Part shown: positions 42,745-50,966 of the stretch, piece after piece
Position numbering within the stretch: position 1 is the stretch's first letter
How the letters are laid out: every line of letters starts with the position of its first letter
DNA from: Lachnospiraceae bacterium MD308
GTDB taxonomy: Bacteria > Bacillota > Clostridia > Lachnospirales > Lachnospiraceae
Direction: 5' to 3'
Length of the DNA: 64,000 nucleotides
NCBI GenBank assembly: GCA_000403475.2
Contig: KE159796.1
Coordinates: forward strand, 653,736-717,735
Position numbers and translations under genes: made by a program
The notes under the pieces: generated by a model
Database searches by the model: none
The model's input: only the letters and a program-made list of their open reading frames with translations
Told to the model about the DNA's origin: nothing

Positions 42745-44610
42745 ATGAGAAAATTAGCCTTAAATGATGAAATATTACTAAAGATTGAGAAACCCGCGCG
42801 TTACATTGGGAATGAAGTAAACAGTGTCATGAAAGACCCCGCCAAAGTGGACATCCGCTTTGCCATGTGTTTCCCGGACGTCTATGAGATCGGCATGTCC
42901 CATCTTGGCATTCAGATTCTCTATGATATGTTCAATCAATGGGAGGATGTGTGGTGTGAGCGGGTCTATTCTCCGTGGATTGATCTGGATCAGATTATGC
43001 GTGAGGAAGGGATATCGCTGTTTGCTTTAGAATCCCAGGACGCGGTAAAAGATTTTGACTTCCTTGGTATCACGCTCCAGTATGAGATGTGCTATACGAA
43101 TGTTTTACAGGTGTTAGACCTTGCCGGAATTCCATTAAGTGCCAGGGAAAGGACCCAGGAAGACCCGATTGTTATCGGCGGCGGGCCTTGTGCGTACAAT
43201 CCGGAGCCGTTGGCAGAGTTTTTTGATCTGTTTTATATCGGGGAGGGCGAGACCGTTTACCGGAAGCTTCTTGATTTGTATAAAGAGAATAAAAATAATG
43301 GCGGTAGCAGAAAAGATTATCTTGAAAAAGCAGCGGAAATTGAAGGCATTTATGTTCCGGCTTTTTATGATGCAACATACAATGAGGATGGAACGCTGGC
43401 CTCTTTTGCCCCCAATAATCCTCATGCGTCGAAAACGGTAATAAAGCAGATGGTATCAAACCTTACAGAGACTTATTACCCCCAAAAGCCGGTGGTGCCA
43501 TTTATAAAAGTGACTCAAGACCGGGTGGTGCTAGAGATTCAGCGGGGATGTATCCGGGGATGCCGGTTTTGTCAGGCGGGGATGATCTACCGCCCCACCA
43601 GAGAGCGGGATGTGGAGAAGTTAAAGCAATATGCCTATCAAATGCTGAAAAATACAGGACATGAGGAGATTTCTTTAAGCTCATTAAGCTCCAGCGATTA
43701 CAGTCAATTGAAAGAGCTGGTGAATTTCTTGATTGAAGAGTTTAAGGGAAAGGGAATTAATATCTCCCTGCCGTCCCTGCGGATTGACGCATTTTCGCTG
43801 GATGTGATGGAGCGGGTGCAGGATGTAAGAAAGAGCAGCCTGACATTTGCGCCCGAGGCAGGCTCCCAGCGTATGCGCAACGTAATCAACAAAGGGCTTA
43901 CAGAAGAAGATATCCTGGATGGGGCAGGGCAGGCTTTTGCGGGAGGATGGAATAAGGTAAAGCTTTATTTTATGCTTGGGCTTCCGACGGAGACGGAGGA
44001 AGATATGCGGGCGATTCCGGAACTTGCGGACAAGGTTGCCAGAAGGTATTACGAGATTCCGAAAGAGCAGCGCAACGGGAAATGTCAGATTACTACCAGC
44101 ACGTCCTTTTTTATCCCGAAACCGTTTACCCCCTTCCAGTGGGCGAAGATGTACGACAATGACGAGTATATCGCCAGGGCGGCCATCGTAAAACATGCTT
44201 TTAACGACCAATTGAATCGAAAGAGTTTAAAATATAACTGGCATGATGCGGAGATAACGGTCTTAGAAGGTGTCTTTGCCAGAGGAGACCGGAAAGCCGG
44301 GGATGTTCTTTTAGAGGCATATCGATTGGGGTGTATCTACGACGCGTGGACGGAATGTTTTGATTATGGGAAATGGCTTAAGGCATTTGAAAATACGGGC
44401 ATTGATATGGCGTTCTACAATGAGAGGGAGCGGAAGATGGACGAGCTTTTTCCGTGGGATTTTATTGATATCGGCGTGACGAAGGACTTTTTAAAGCAGG
44501 AGTGGGAGCGTGCCATGAAAGGCGAAGTGACGTCGAACTGCCGGGAGAGGTGTTCTGGGTGTGGAGCGGCAAAGTTTGGGGGAGGTGTCTGTTATGAAGG
44601 CAAGAATTAA
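42745..44610 (+). CDS. TIGR03960-type B12-binding-like radical SAM protein
   Basis: The 621-residue protein has an N-terminal cobalamin-binding-like domain (about 35-200; FPDVYEIGMSHLGIQILYDM) and a radical SAM core with EIQRGCIRGCRFCQAG (Cx3Cx2C, about 262-276), ending in a cysteine-rich tail CRERCSGCGAAKFGGG. ATG 42745 follows AAAGGAAACCT; TTG at 42715 is in frame but lacks a ribosome binding site. It overlaps the TIGR03936-type gene by 17 bases, a conserved pair in Clostridia usually upstream of ribonuclease G/rplU, which are not adjacent here. Reaction unknown. Confidence 0.9.
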   Translation: MRKLALNDEILLKIEKPARYIGNEVNSVMKDPAKVDIRFAMCFPDVYEIGMSHLGIQILYDMFNQWEDVWCERVYSPWIDLDQIMREEGISLFALESQDAVKDFDFLGITLQYEMCYTNVLQVLDLAGIPLSARERTQEDPIVIGGGPCAYNPEPLAEFFDLFYIGEGETVYRKLLDLYKENKNNGGSRKDYLEKAAEIEGIYVPAFYDATYNEDGTLASFAPNNPHASKTVIKQMVSNLTETYYPQKPVVPFIKVTQDRVVLEIQRGCIRGCRFCQAGMIYRPTRERDVEKLKQYAYQMLKNTGHEEISLSSLSSSDYSQLKELVNFLIEEFKGKGINISLPSLRIDAFSLDVMERVQDVRKSSLTFAPEAGSQRMRNVINKGLTEEDILDGAGQAFAGGWNKVKLYFMLGLPTETEEDMRAIPELADKVARRYYEIPKEQRNGKCQITTSTSFFIPKPFTPFQWAKMYDNDEYIARAAIVKHAFNDQLNRKSLKYNWHDAEITVLEGVFARGDRKAGDVLLEAYRLGCIYDAWTECFDYGKWLKAFENTGIDMAFYNERERKMDELFPWDFIDIGVTKDFLKQEWERAMKGEVTSNCRERCSGCGAAKFGGGVCYEGKN

Positions 44611-45358
44611 ATTTCGAAAATACGGATGTATGCGGTTTATCGGCCATCTGGATGTGATGCGGTACTTCCAGAAGGTGATGCGGCGGGCGCAGATTCCGAT
44701 CGCTTTTACCGGTGGGTACAGCCCTCACATGATTATGTCTTTCGCGCAGCCGTTAGGGGTAGGCGTTACCAGTGACGGAGAGTATTTTGACATTGAGTTG
44801 ACAGAGCCGATTGCGTCGGAGTGTGCCGTAAGGCAGATGAATGAGGTGATGGCTGAAGGGATCGATGTTGTAAGCTTTGTGGAGATACCGGAGGAGAAAA
44901 AGTATAGCGGCATGACCATTACGGCGGCGGCCGAGTATGAGGTTATGCTGCTTGAGTCCGGAAAATCTGCAGAGGGGATAAAAAAGATTCCCGAGGGGTG
45001 GAGGAACTTAGCAGAAGAATTTCTTTCCCAGGATGAAATCATCGTGATGAAAAAGACAAAGCGCAGCGAAAAAGAAGTGGATATCAAGCCGATGATCTAT
45101 GAGATGGAGGCCACAGACAGGGCGGTACGCCTGTTTTTAGCCACAGGCAGTGAAAATAACTTGAAACCGGATCTTGTCATGGAGGAGTTCCTGCGATTTG
45201 CAGGGGAGGAATTTGAGCATACACCTTTTCAAGTTCACCGGAAGGATGTGTACGCGAGGAACGAAAGTGCAGCAGATACTGAAAATGCCCATGTGAAGGG
45301 CATCGGGCTTGTGACACTGGAGAGCCTTGGAAGAGAGATTTTAGAAGATGGATTTTAG
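44594..45358 (+). CDS. TIGR03936 / DUF2344 family protein
   Basis: The 254-residue protein starts RIKFRKYGCMRFIGHLDVMR with IAFTGGYSPHMIMSFAQPL, hallmarks of the DUF2344 family that accompanies the preceding radical SAM protein. GGAGGTG precedes the ATG at 44594, inside the upstream gene's end. In some species the two are fused, so they likely act together, perhaps in RNA or protein modification. No direct activity can be read. Confidence 0.88.
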   Translation: MKARIKFRKYGCMRFIGHLDVMRYFQKVMRRAQIPIAFTGGYSPHMIMSFAQPLGVGVTSDGEYFDIELTEPIASECAVRQMNEVMAEGIDVVSFVEIPEEKKYSGMTITAAAEYEVMLLESGKSAEGIKKIPEGWRNLAEEFLSQDEIIVMKKTKRSEKEVDIKPMIYEMEATDRAVRLFLATGSENNLKPDLVMEEFLRFAGEEFEHTPFQVHRKDVYARNESAADTENAHVKGIGLVTLESLGREILEDGF

Positions 45359-45383
45359 AAGATGGATAAAGTGAGGGATCGCT

Positions 45384-45863
45384 ATGGGCAAGAAAGAGAT
45401 CAAAACAAATGCCATGCGGATACTGGACAGGCAGAAAATTGCCTACGAGTACGAGACTTATGATTGCGATGAATTTACAGACGGAATCCAGGTGGCAGAT
45501 ATGCTTGGGTATGAACACCGCCTGGTATACAAGACGCTGGTGACTGTAGGGAAAAGCGGCGGTTACTATGTGTTCGTAATCCCGATTGAGGAAGAGATTG
45601 ATTTAAAAAAGGCTGCCAGAGCAGTGGGTGAGAAATCCCTGGCTATGCTGCCGCTAAAGGAGCTTACAAAGGTGACGGGCTACGTGAGAGGGGGATGTAC
45701 GTCCATCGGGATGAAAAAGCAATATCCAACAGTTATTGACAACTCGGCAAAGGAGCTTTATTATCTATATGTCAGCGGAGGAAGAATCGGGATGCAGCTT
45801 AAGCTTTCGCCGGAAGATCTGAGGATGGCGGCGAATGCGGAGTTTGCAGACGTAACGCTGTAG
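45384..45863 (+). CDS. YbaK/EbsC family Cys-tRNA(Pro) deacylase
   Basis: YbaK proteins hydrolyse mischarged Cys-tRNA(Pro) in trans. The 159-residue protein has NAMRILDRQKIAYEYETYD, VYKTLVTVGKSGGYYVFVIP with the catalytic Lys position, and the RGGCTSIGMKKQYP loop. GAGGGATCGCT precedes ATG. The gene follows the DUF2344 gene by 25 bases. Confidence 0.92.
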   Translation: MGKKEIKTNAMRILDRQKIAYEYETYDCDEFTDGIQVADMLGYEHRLVYKTLVTVGKSGGYYVFVIPIEEEIDLKKAARAVGEKSLAMLPLKELTKVTGYVRGGCTSIGMKKQYPTVIDNSAKELYYLYVSGGRIGMQLKLSPEDLRMAANAEFADVTL

Positions 45864-45901
45864 GGCAAAAGATATAGAAAAATGTATGAGGTGGGGAATA
45901 T

Positions 45902-46600
45902 ATGAACAGCAGCACAGATTTCCAGAAATCGAAAAATATAATAGAGAATAAGGAAATACAAAACGGTGAGACAGAGGGTAAAATGCAGCTTACAGATATC
46001 CGGGAACTAATAGACCATGCGGAGGCGATTGTTTTTGATATCGGCAATGTACTGATTGCATTTGCATGGGAGGAGTATATTCAGTCTCTTGGCTTCGATG
46101 AAGAGACCTGTGAGCATGTTGCTGACGCTATGTTCCGGAATAAGGACTGGGACGCGGGAGACTCAGGGCTTGTCACCACGCAGGAGTGGCTCAACCTGTT
46201 TATTGAAAATGATCCTGCCTACGAAACGCAGATACGATATACATTTGAAAATTTTGGTAAATCGATCGTGCCCTATGAGTTTACCAGGCCGTGGACGATG
46301 GGACTGAGGCAGAAGAAGAGTCTGTATTTTCTGTCTAATTATTCCGAAGAAATGTTCCGCCAATCGAAAGAACAGCTTGATTTTCTTGGATATTTTAATG
46401 GAGGAGTGTTTTCCTGGGAGGAAAAATGCATGAAGCCGGATGATGAGATTTACCGGATTCTTCTGAAACGATATCATCTTGTGCCTGAAAAGTGTGTGTT
46501 CTTTGACGACAGGATAGAGAATGTAGAAGGTGCACGAAGAGCAGGGATGAAAGCTGTTTTGTTTCATACAGATATTCCGTTGCAGTTATTGAAATATTAA
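45902..46600 (+). CDS. HAD-superfamily hydrolase (IA, YihX/epoxide-hydrolase-like)
   Basis: This 232-residue HAD protein has an unusual polar N-terminal extension of about 40 residues (rich in Asn/Glu/Lys) before motif I IVFDIGNVLIAF. Motif II is FLSNYS, motif III Lys lies in EKCMKPDDEIYR and motif IV in CVFFDDRIENVEGARRAG. It resembles YihX-type alpha-D-glucose-1-phosphate phosphatases. If so it could influence sugar-nucleotide supply for the polysaccharide genes downstream, but that is inference. AGGTGGGG precedes ATG. Confidence 0.87.
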   Translation: MNSSTDFQKSKNIIENKEIQNGETEGKMQLTDIRELIDHAEAIVFDIGNVLIAFAWEEYIQSLGFDEETCEHVADAMFRNKDWDAGDSGLVTTQEWLNLFIENDPAYETQIRYTFENFGKSIVPYEFTRPWTMGLRQKKSLYFLSNYSEEMFRQSKEQLDFLGYFNGGVFSWEEKCMKPDDEIYRILLKRYHLVPEKCVFFDDRIENVEGARRAGMKAVLFHTDIPLQLLKY

Positions 46601-46628
46601 GAAGATACGGACAGGAGAAAGAGGAGTT

Positions 46629-49176
46629 ATGGATAAGGTTAAGAGAAAATACGTATATGTCCTGGCATTTATAATTCCAAGTATGATATTTACATTAATC
46701 TGGAATAAATGCGGGATTTATCCCTTTGGAGAAATAAGTAATATGCGTGCGGATCTGAGTATACAGTATGTGGATCTGTATGCATACCTTCAAAATGTAT
46801 TTCACGGAGAAGCCAGCTTAAGGTATTCATTTACGAAGGCATTAGGAGGCGGCTGCATTGCGTTATTTGCATATTATCTGGCGTCACCGGTCAATATCCT
46901 GCTGGCATTGTTCAACCAGGATGATATGCAGATGTTCATCTATATAGCATCTGTTCTGAAGATCGGTCTCTGCGGGCTGTTTCAGGCGGTGTTTTTAAAG
47001 AAGAGATTTGTTAAGCTGAAAGATTTTGAAGTGCTTGTGCTATCCATGTGTTTTGCCGTATCATATTATAACATCAGCCAGGTGGAAAATCTGATGTGGA
47101 TGGACGGGGTATATATGCTCCCACTGATTTTGTGCGGTGTCTGGTCTTTCTTAGAAAATAGGAGGGGGGGGGGTATTTCTTGCGATAACAGCTGCAGCAT
47201 CCATCCTCTTTAACTGGTACACGGCGTATATGAACTGCCTGTTTGCGAGTATATATTTCTTATTTGAATTGTTGAAAAAGAATGGTCTTGATCTTAAATT
47301 TATTTTGAAAAAGACGTTCTGGTTTGCCTGTTATATGCTGCTTGGAATCTTGCTGAGCAGTGTGTTGTTTTTGCCGAACTTATATGGTCTTCTGCAAGGA
47401 AAAGGCAGCGCTGAAGAGAATATCTTCAACTTTGCAGTGAATGGGAACCTGGCTCACATTATGCGTGGCTTTGTGCTGGGGAACGATCCGGGAAGCAATA
47501 TGCTCAGTTTATTCTGCGGCAGCAGTATCCTGCTTCTGGCAGTGACAGGAATGGTATTTTTATACAAAAAGGCGAAAAAGGAATTTGTTCTGTCAGTGTT
47601 ATTTTTAACATTGATGCTTATCTCGTTATTTTTAAAGCCATTGGAAAATGTTTGGAATGGTTTCCGGTATGCGACGAGTTATATGTACCGCTTCTCTTAT
47701 CTGCAGACCTGGCTGCTGGTTTACTTTGCGGCAGTGGGACTGGTGAACTATGCACGCCGTCAATATACGATTTTTATAGTTTCCGCCGGCTGCATCCTGT
47801 CCTGGATCGTGCTGGATTATATGGTACCTTTTGACGGATACTTTTTATACCTTACATATCTTTATGTAATCCTTATGTCCCTGGGGTGGTATGTCTATAA
47901 GACATATTCTGCGAATATTGCAAGTGCGGGATGCCTGCTCATCTGGGGAGTTGCGGTAATTGAATTGTGCGTTAACGGCAATGCAGTGTGCAGTAAATAT
48001 GCGGGCGACGCCCAATTCTATGTGAATTACGTCTCACAGCAAAAACAGTTGATCGATACGGTGAAATCTATGGATAGGCAAGAGTTTTACCGGATGGAGC
48101 AGACGGTAAACCGGGAATTTTCACAAAATAAAAATTCGGCTTATTTTCTGGAGAGTATGGCTTATGATTACCATAGCTTTTCTCATTATACCTCAACATT
48201 TGATGAGAATGTTAAAAAACTGGGTTCTTCTCTGGGATATGGGGAAAATACTACTGTTAGTATGTATGACGAACCGATTCTTACTTCGGACAGCTTGTTA
48301 GGTATAAAATATGTTCTGGCGGATGCACAGTATCCTCAGCTTAATAGGAAATCTGACCAAATATACAATGGAAAACAAATATATGAAAATCCATATGCAT
48401 TTCCGGTCGGATTTGGAGTGTCGGAATCCTGTATGGAAGCAATCGACCAGGGAAATCATTTTGAATTTCAGAATGCGCTGTATTCTAAACTTTTGGGAAG
48501 AGATGTTCAGCTATATCAGCCGGTGCAATACCAGGTGGTTTCCCATGGAGAAAATGAAATCACTTACGGGGTGGATCTGACAGAGGGGTGCATTTTATAC
48601 GGTTATGCAGATTCCGGGGTAGGGAATTTGGAATTATTTATTGATGATCAGTACAGATGCCGTTATCAGGGATGGCTTAGTTACCGCGTGTTTAATATCG
48701 GTGAAACTGCGGGTACGCATTATGTCAGATTTGAAAATTTCAATGGCAGCGAGGAGCAGATTCGGCCGTGGTTTTACCAGTTAGACCTAAAGCTTTTTCA
48801 GGAAGTGGTCGAGGAACTGAAAAGCAGTGTATTTGAATTGGAAACGTTTAAGGATGGATTGGTAGAGGGTAAATATCATGCCGGGGAAGATGGATGGGTA
48901 TTATTGACAATCCCCTCAGAAAAGGGCTGGGCAGGAAAAGTGAACGGAGAATCCGTCAGCTTGCAGAGCGGAGCCAATGCGCTTATGATGGTTCCGGTTA
49001 AAAGCGGGGAAAATCACATAGTCCTTAAGTATCATGTGCCATTTTTGAAAACAGGGTTTATTATGACTGTCCTTGCAGGAATCGTGTTGACCATGTTTGG
49101 CTGTAAAGATAAGCTGCAGCTTATACTAAAAAACATACGTAAGGATGCGAAAACCGAGGGAGGTGTCGGAGTATGA
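46629..49176 (+). pseudogene. yfhO: YfhO family membrane glycosylation protein, frameshifted at a G10 tract
   Basis: YfhO proteins are large multi-membrane GT-C-like proteins needed with the GT2 CsbB to transfer a sugar from undecaprenyl phosphate to lipoteichoic acid outside the cell. The 5' part (46629-47213, 194 residues, starting KRKYVYVLAFIIPSMIFTLI) and the 3' part (from about 47174 to 49176) are in different frames. Removing one G from the ten at 47164-47173 joins them into an 848-residue protein reading RRGGVFLAITAAASILFNWY across the site. The rest looks intact, with about a dozen hydrophobic helices and a C-terminal lectin-like/beta domain. It could be a phase-variable gene in the off state, a recent mutation or a sequencing error. 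It overlaps csbB by ATGA. Confidence 0.85.
47164..47173 (+). repeat. Homopolymer G10 tract in yfhO
   Basis: Ten consecutive G bases preceded by AGGA. The number decides the reading frame: ten gives a stop at 47211-47213, nine restores the full protein. It is the longest G run I noticed in the window. Confidence 0.9.
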
Positions 49177-50105
49177 AGCTTTTGTCGGTAATCGTACCTG
49201 TATATAATGAAGAAAAGATGGTGCCAAGAACGGCGGCTGTCATCTCGGATATCTTAGATAAAGCAAAGATTGATTATGAGATTATCTTTGTCAATGACGG
49301 TTCTAAGGATATGAGCTGGCCTGCTATTGCAAAAGAATGTGATGCGAATCCGAAAGTAAGGGGTATTTGTTTTTCAAGGAATTTTGGAAAAGAAGCCGCA
49401 ATGTTTGCCGGGCTTGAAGATGCGGGAGGGAGGTGCGCAGTGATCATAGACTGTGACCTTCAGCATCCGCCGGAGAAGATTGTAGAGATGTACAGGTTGT
49501 GGGAAGAGGGATATGAGGTTGTAGAAGGAGTGAAGAGCGACAGGGGGAAAGAAAGTTTTCTGCATCGTTTTTTTGCGAAGCTGTTTTACAAGATCATCAG
49601 CATTATCACTAAGATTGATATGGAGAATGCGTCTGATTTTAAGCTGATGGACAGGAAAGTAATCGATGTCTTGAACGCAATGCCGGAAAGAAATGTGTTT
49701 TTCCGGGCATTGTCTTCCTGGGTTGGGTTTAGATCCACGCAAGTTTCTTTTGATGTTCATGAGCGTGAAGAAGGTGTGTCTAAATGGTCAGCCTGGGCGC
49801 TTATCAAGTATGCTTTTTCGAATATTGTGTCATTTACGGCGGCGCCGATGCAGATCGTGACGGTAATGGGGGCGGGGTTCTTTCTTATGGCTGCTATTCT
49901 GGGAATCCAGTCGCTTGTGTATAAGTTTATGGGGCGGGCTTTGGAAGGGTTTACCACGGTAATTATGATTGAACTGCTTCTTGGAAGTATTATGATGATA
50001 AGTATGGGGATTATCGGATTCTATATTGCTAAGATGTATGAAGAACTGAAAGGGAGACCAAGGTATATTATCGTACAGAAGTTAAATGATAAATGTGGGG
50101 AATAA
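49173..50105 (+). CDS. GtrB/CsbB-type polyprenyl-phosphate glycosyltransferase
   Basis: The 310-residue GT2 enzyme transfers a sugar from a nucleotide donor to undecaprenyl phosphate at the inner face of the membrane. LLSVIVPVYNEEKMVPRT begins the GT-A fold; IIDCDLQHPPEKI gives the DxD region (about 92), and NASDFKLMDRKVID and KWSAWALIKYAFS lead to two C-terminal membrane helices (about 228-250 and 262-290). This is the GtrB/DPM1/CsbB layout. It overlaps yfhO by ATGA, matching the functional csbB-yfhO pair of B. subtilis. Its partner here is out of frame. The sugar is not deducible. Confidence 0.9.
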   Translation: MKLLSVIVPVYNEEKMVPRTAAVISDILDKAKIDYEIIFVNDGSKDMSWPAIAKECDANPKVRGICFSRNFGKEAAMFAGLEDAGGRCAVIIDCDLQHPPEKIVEMYRLWEEGYEVVEGVKSDRGKESFLHRFFAKLFYKIISIITKIDMENASDFKLMDRKVIDVLNAMPERNVFFRALSSWVGFRSTQVSFDVHEREEGVSKWSAWALIKYAFSNIVSFTAAPMQIVTVMGAGFFLMAAILGIQSLVYKFMGRALEGFTTVIMIELLLGSIMMISMGIIGFYIAKMYEELKGRPRYIIVQKLNDKCGE

Positions 50106-50173
50106 TATAAACATCATTTTCATAACGAGCTGCATAATGATTTTGAAAATTGATAGATTTTGCATCCGGGATA

Positions 50174-50182
50174 TGCTATACT
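50174..50182 (+). promoter_or_regulatory. Extended -10 promoter before the first small gene
   Basis: TGC-TATACT at 50174-50182, with no good -35. It is 44 bases before the ATG at 50226 and separates the small gene from csbB. Confidence 0.5.
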
Positions 50183-50225
50183 AAAGCCAGTACAACGATG
50201 TATATTATAATTGGGAGGTGGGTAT

Positions 50226-50417
50226 ATGCCAAGTGTATCAGACATTATAAGAGATTCAATTGTTGACTTTTCAAGACTGCAAGATTGGATGATATCAGCG
50301 AAAAAAAATAATGATGAAGAAACATACCAATTAATGTATAAACGCTATATTGAATTAAAAGTTATTTTGACAACAGCAGGGGTTAACCTGACGGAACTGG
50401 ATAAGATCAAAGAGTAA
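50226..50417 (+). CDS. Small helical protein of unknown function (63 aa)
   Basis: This is a 63-residue polar, helical protein (MPSVSDIIRDSIVDFSRLQD...) with no membrane segment or cysteine. ATG at 50226 follows GGGAGGTGGG. It is preceded by an extended -10 promoter and followed by another independent promoter, so it is likely a separate transcript. I do not recognise the family. The heptad-like spacing of hydrophobic residues suggests a helical hairpin. Confidence 0.6.
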   Translation: MPSVSDIIRDSIVDFSRLQDWMISAKKNNDEETYQLMYKRYIELKVILTTAGVNLTELDKIKE

Positions 50418-50426
50418 AAATTACCA

Positions 50427-50455
50427 TTGACATATTCGTGTTTTTTGCATATACT
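50427..50455 (+). promoter_or_regulatory. Strong promoter for the structured RNA/leader
   Basis: TTGACA (50427-50432), a 17-base spacer and TATACT (50450-50455). The predicted transcript starts near 50462 and meets a terminator 150 bases later. Confidence 0.75.
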
Positions 50456-50461
50456 TATTTT

Positions 50462-50624
50462 AAGAACAGCAATGTTTTTAATGTGCAAGCATTTTAAGTT
50501 GTGGACAATTGGAAGTCGGTAAAAATCCAAATCCGTAATTGTATTGCTATAGGCGTACGAGGCTGACAACCAGCAGGAAACTTGTATTTTAAAGCAGGGG
50601 ATATATGTTCTCCTGCTTTTATTA
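50462..50624 (+). ncRNA. Structured RNA: probable riboswitch/attenuator or sRNA
   Basis: Between a near-consensus promoter and an intrinsic terminator lies a 150-160 base stretch with no gene but consistent pairing potential. 50479-50489 pairs with 50581-50591 (ten of eleven, including two G-U), closing the domain. ACAATT (50505-50510) pairs with AATTGT (50537-50542). Inside that, GGA/TCC and CGG/CCG interleave as a possible pseudoknot. GCTG-ACAAC-CAGC forms a hairpin at 50562-50574. Short parts resemble the cobalamin riboswitch core (GGAA..GGTAAAAATCC; CAGGAAAC near the 3' end), but the diagnostic GCCACTG is missing, so identity is open. The 3' side of the closing stem abuts the terminator, a riboswitch-like design. 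Confidence 0.55.
50591..50624 (+). terminator. Intrinsic terminator ahead of the second small gene
   Basis: AGCAGGGGA (50593-50601) pairs with TTCTCCTGCT positions 50609-50617 through nine pairs (one G-U), loop of seven, extended by two A-T pairs and followed by TTTATTA. It lies upstream of the ATG at 50647, so readthrough would be needed to express that gene. Confidence 0.75.
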
Positions 50625-50646
50625 TGTGAAATATACGGGAGATAAA

Positions 50647-50841
50647 ATGAGTATACAAAATATGCATTCGTTATCAGCAGGACACAAAGCCAAATTGCGA
50701 AAGCAATTGATTGTGGGGGCAAGAAATTATAATAAATATTTAGCAAATAAAATATTTAAAATTATTTGCGATGACGGTTTGTTGGATAAGTTGGATGATA
50801 TAATACTGGCAAAGTTTTTGGAGATTATTACAAGACCTTGA
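50647..50841 (+). CDS. Small basic protein of unknown function (64 aa)
   Basis: This is a 64-residue protein from ATG 50647, five bases after GGGAGA. The first half is basic (HSLSAGHKAKLRKQLIVGAR NYNKYLANK), the second acidic/hydrophobic (DDGLLDKLDDIILAKFLEII). I do not recognise a family; it may be the N-terminal remnant of a longer protein. Its position just past the terminator makes it the likely target of the preceding leader RNA. Confidence 0.5.
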   Translation: MSIQNMHSLSAGHKAKLRKQLIVGARNYNKYLANKIFKIICDDGLLDKLDDIILAKFLEIITRP

Positions 50842-50891
50842 TTTTAGAAGTGGCTGATTTCAAATATATTGTAGAAATCCGTCGTTATATA

Positions 50892-50900
50892 TGTTATAAT
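50892..50900 (+). promoter_or_regulatory. Extended -10 promoter of the polysaccharide cluster
   Basis: TGT-TATAAT at 50892-50900, without a recognisable -35, 66 bases before the first polysaccharide gene. Confidence 0.55.
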
Positions 50901-50966
50901 ATCTCGGCGGTGTAATAAAGATACAGTGCATCCAATGTGGAAATTATTTTTACAGAGGAAAAGTAC

